Shown here: one piece after another, positions 6,321-8,447 of the stretch | Position numbering within the stretch: position 1 is the first letter of the stretch | Layout: each line of letters opens with the position of its first letter | Source of the DNA: Patescibacteria group bacterium | Lineage (GTDB): Bacteria; Patescibacteriota; Microgenomatia; UBA1400; PJMF01 | Assembly: GCA_018816485.1 (NCBI GenBank) | Contig: JAHIVL010000078.1 | Span: forward strand, 1 to 8,447 | Length of the DNA stretch: 8,447 nucleotides | Reading direction: 5' to 3' | Made by a program: the position numbers and the translations under genes | Notes under the pieces: model-generated | What the model was told of the DNA's origin: nothing | Seen by the model: the letters and a program-made list of their open reading frames with translations, nothing else | The model's database searches: none

Positions 6321-7703
6321 ATGCGCAATATAGTTTCAAAACACTATCCACAACTTCTTTTAGCAATCTTGGCGTTCTCTTTTTTCACAAGATTGTATCG
6401 ACTAAATATTCCCGAAAAATATATGTTTGATGAGGTTTATCATGCTGTCACAGCAAAATTAATTGCACAAAATGATATAAGAGCGTATGAATGGACAAAT
6501 CCGCCTCCAGAACCAAACACAGCTGTGGATTGGTTACATCCGCCACTAGCTAAATACACACAAGCTATTTCAATAAAACTGTTTGGTGAAACATCATTCG
6601 GATGGAGATTTAGTTCGGCAATTTTTGGAGTTCTGGTAATTTTCTTTACTGCACGACTAGCATTCAATTTATTTCATGATGAGCGATTATCACTACTGGC
6701 TGCCCTGATTGTGTCCTTAGACGGGCTTGTTTTAACTATGTCCAGAATTGCCATGAACGATATTCACGTAACGGTTTTTATTTTAATGGCTCTAAATTTT
6801 TACACTATATATGTAAATTCAAAAAGAGAGAAAAAGAAATTTTTGGTGCTAGCTTCACTGTCGTCGGGTTTAGCCATGGGCACAAAATGGTCTGGAGTTT
6901 TTGCACTTTTGATAATTGGATTTTTTGAAGGTATCAACTTGATAAAAATATTTTTCGGTAGCATTAATGCTGCCAAAAAAATTCTATTATTGATTGGAGT
7001 ACTTCTAGTTTTACCAATCTCAATTTATATACTTTCGTACTCTCATATGTTTTTGCTGGGCAAAGATTTTAATTACTTGATCGAGATGCACAAAAATATT
7101 TGGTGGTATCAAACGACACTAGATGCCACCCACCCGGCTCAATCCAGACCAATTAATTGGTTTTTAAATACTAAGCCTGTTTGGCTAGATGTAACTTGGG
7201 GGAATGGTACCAGCCCAACGAAAACCAGAGGCGATATTTATGCCGTTGGAAATCCATTGATTTTTTGGGTTGGAGATATTTTTATATTTATAAGTATTGC
7301 TCAACTAATTTATCTATTGAAAAAATTGATTAGAGCTCGAACTTCGAGTAAAGCTGATAATAAAATTGCGATTACTGAAAACAAAAAACTTAAAAAAGAG
7401 CTTGGCAGACTTTCCTGCCTTTTATTTTCGTACTTCGCAGTTTGGCTTCCATGGCAACTTTCACCAAGAATAATGTTCTTCTATCATTACTTGCCTGCAG
7501 TTCCTTTGCTAAGTATAAACATAGCCTTTTGGTTAAATAAGTTATTCAGTGGCAAAAATAGAAGTAGAAATTTGGCTGGAATTATTTTAGCAAGTTTTGT
7601 TATAGCTTTTATTGTTTGGTATCCTCATTGGGTAGAAATAGAAATGCCAGTGACACTTAAAGATAATTTGTATTTTGCGATTGAGTCTTGGAGACAACAA
7701 TAA
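6321..7703 (+). CDS. Protein O-mannosyltransferase (PMT, GT39) family membrane protein
   Basis: Predicted GT-C enzyme of the PMT family, which in actinobacteria and fungi transfers mannose from polyprenyl/dolichyl-phosphate-mannose to Ser/Thr of exported proteins on the outer membrane face. Its 460 residues contain FDEVYH (36-41; D37-E38 is the catalytic/donor-binding pair), WLHPPLAKY (71-79), LDGLVLTMSRIAMNDIH (133-149), GLAMGTKWSG (183-192), and the C-terminal half signatures NIWWYQ (259-264), ATHPAQSRP (269-277), GNPLIFW (310-316) and WLPW...PR...YHYLP (375-392). Charged residues 338-362 form a cytoplasmic-type loop. It is somewhat shorter than typical bacterial PMTs. ATG 6321 sits 16 nt after the UbiA stop; no Shine-Dalgarno. 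Its donor would be a lipid-phosphate sugar, consistent with the polyprenyl-phosphate enzyme next to it. No lipid-phosphomannose synthase is visible in the window, so mannose specificity is assumed from family. Confidence 0.88.
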   Translation: MRNIVSKHYPQLLLAILAFSFFTRLYRLNIPEKYMFDEVYHAVTAKLIAQNDIRAYEWTNPPPEPNTAVDWLHPPLAKYTQAISIKLFGETSFGWRFSSAIFGVLVIFFTARLAFNLFHDERLSLLAALIVSLDGLVLTMSRIAMNDIHVTVFILMALNFYTIYVNSKREKKKFLVLASLSSGLAMGTKWSGVFALLIIGFFEGINLIKIFFGSINAAKKILLLIGVLLVLPISIYILSYSHMFLLGKDFNYLIEMHKNIWWYQTTLDATHPAQSRPINWFLNTKPVWLDVTWGNGTSPTKTRGDIYAVGNPLIFWVGDIFIFISIAQLIYLLKKLIRARTSSKADNKIAITENKKLKKELGRLSCLLFSYFAVWLPWQLSPRIMFFYHYLPAVPLLSINIAFWLNKLFSGKNRSRNLAGIILASFVIAFIVWYPHWVEIEMPVTLKDNLYFAIESWRQQ

Positions 7704-7716
7704 CGCTAAATATGAT
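7688..7716 (+). promoter_or_regulatory. Candidate sigma-70-type promoter (TTGGAG-17-TATGAT) for the MFS gene
   Basis: TTGGAG (7688-7693) matches TTGACA at four of six positions, and TATGAT (7711-7716) matches TATAAT at five of six, with an optimal 17-nt spacer. Expected transcription would begin near 7723, only a few bases before GTG 7728, implying a very short or absent leader. The -35 lies inside the end of the PMT gene. This would let the transporter be expressed separately from the glycan genes. Confidence 0.4.
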
Positions 7717-7727
7717 AAAATCTGTAG

Positions 7728-8447
7728 GTGAATTATCCTAATAACAAAACATTCTATAAAAGAAATATTTCAATTTTTTATTTCGTTGAGTTTTTTAGCT
7801 CGCTATATTTTTTGATCCCAATTTGGGTTGCCTTTGAATTACGATATCTAAGTTTTTCTCAACTTGCGACAATTGAAATAATAATTTATGCAAGTCAGTT
7901 GATTTTAGAGTTGCCGACTGGAGCTTTGGCAGATTTACTTGGCAAAAAACCAACAATCTTTATGGGCATGATTATTTCTGGAATTTCGTACATAGTTTTT
8001 GGAATATCAGATTCTTATATAGATTTTGTAATTAGTGCATTTTTAATGGGCTTAGGAGCATCACTAACTTCTGGAGCCAGAGAAGCACTACTATTTGACA
8101 CTCTCAAACAAGTCGGTAAAGAAAATACTTTTGATAAAGTATCAAGCAAATTAAATGTTGTTTTTCAATCGGGAATGTCTGCTGCAATTTTGGCAGGAGG
8201 ATTTCTTTCACTAATACATTTTAGATTACCTCCAATTGCCGCTGGAATTTCTCTTATTATTAGTGGCATATTTGTCCTATTTTTATTTGAACCAAAAATT
8301 GACACAGAAAAATTTACCCTAATAAATTACATAAAACAAACGAAAAAGGGGTTCATGGAATTATTCAATTCCAAGTATAGCTCCTTAATCTCCATTTTTT
8401 ATGGACTTGTTGGTGGCATTACTTTTTCAATTCAGGTCGTATTCACA
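7728..8447 (+). CDS. MFS transporter, 3'-truncated by window edge
   Basis: An open frame of 240 codons runs from GTG 7728 to the right edge without a stop. In-frame stops lie at 7707, 7713, 7716 and 7725, the last directly before the GTG, and there is no in-frame ATG until codon 80, well past the first membrane segments. GTG 7728 is therefore the only plausible common start codon. The protein begins with a short polar stretch and then a first hydrophobic segment (about 14-36), a second (about 44-62), and ELPTGALADLLGKK (61-74), which is motif A of the major facilitator superfamily (G-x-L-A-D-x-x-G-x-K) in the loop between helices 2 and 3. Four further hydrophobic segments follow, including SAFLMGLGASLTSGAREALL (103-122), with a conserved-type SGAREALLFD region after helix 4. 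About the first six helices and the central loop are present. Substrate unknown; the branch resembles drug/metabolite exporters. No clear Shine-Dalgarno. Confidence 0.85.
   Translation, partial: MNYPNNKTFYKRNISIFYFVEFFSSLYFLIPIWVAFELRYLSFSQLATIEIIIYASQLILELPTGALADLLGKKPTIFMGMIISGISYIVFGISDSYIDFVISAFLMGLGASLTSGAREALLFDTLKQVGKENTFDKVSSKLNVVFQSGMSAAILAGGFLSLIHFRLPPIAAGISLIISGIFVLFLFEPKIDTEKFTLINYIKQTKKGFMELFNSKYSSLISIFYGLVGGITFSIQVVFT

Noticed and set aside
6440..6667. 75-codon open frame on the - strand inside the PMT gene
   Set aside because: Antisense to conserved PMT motifs (FDEVYH to HPPLAK); no independent support.
1..8447. CRISPR arrays, tRNA or rRNA genes, transposases, alternative genetic code
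   Set aside because: No regularly spaced repeats, no tRNA or rRNA signatures, no transposase motifs, and TGA serves as a stop while no gene is interrupted by TGA.

Overview
The window is an AT-rich bacterial stretch that is densely packed and transcribed entirely on the + strand. Short or overlapping junctions, few clear Shine-Dalgarno sites, several non-ATG starts and compact divergent proteins suggest an uncultured, streamlined lineage. My best guess is Candidate Phyla Radiation (Patescibacteria). This is an impression from gene style and protein signatures, not a phylogenetic result. TGA is used as a stop (genes ending at 5333 and 6304) and no TGA interrupts a gene, so the standard bacterial code applies and a TGA-recoding lineage is unlikely.

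Layout: (1) 1-608, the 3' part of a TatD-family metal-dependent DNase, unrelated to the rest. (2) 609-762, an intergenic region with two strong inverted repeats: a 14-bp hairpin spanning the tatD stop (592-625) and a 19-bp perfect inverted repeat around a 50-nt spacer (647-734). (3) 763-7703, six genes of a membrane glycan or lipid-linked-sugar module: a processive-type GT2 glycosyltransferase, a GT-C (PMT_2-type) glycosyltransferase, a three-helix membrane protein of unknown function, a MraY/WecA-like polyprenyl-phosphate sugar-1-phosphate transferase homologue, a UbiA prenyltransferase resembling decaprenyl-phosphate phosphoribose synthase, and a PMT (GT39) protein mannosyltransferase homologue. 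(4) 7728-8447, the 5' part of an MFS transporter with a GTG start, running off the right edge.

How they may work together (inference): the UbiA protein, and perhaps the MraY-like protein, would put sugar phosphates on a polyprenyl-phosphate carrier in the inner leaflet. The GT2 enzyme would build or extend a glycan from nucleotide sugars. The two GT-C enzymes, whose families use lipid-phosphate-linked sugars on the outer face, would transfer sugars to surface glycans or proteins. The tight junctions (20-nt overlap at 3918-3937, 12-nt gap at 4254-4265, ATGA overlap at 5330-5333, 16-nt gap at 6305-6320) favour co-expression.

The most notable point is that the MraY/WecA-like protein keeps the family scaffold (DDxxD and the DRGHLHH box) but lacks two aspartates normally conserved in catalytic loops. 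It may be a divergent enzyme with different chemistry, or not a transferase at all.
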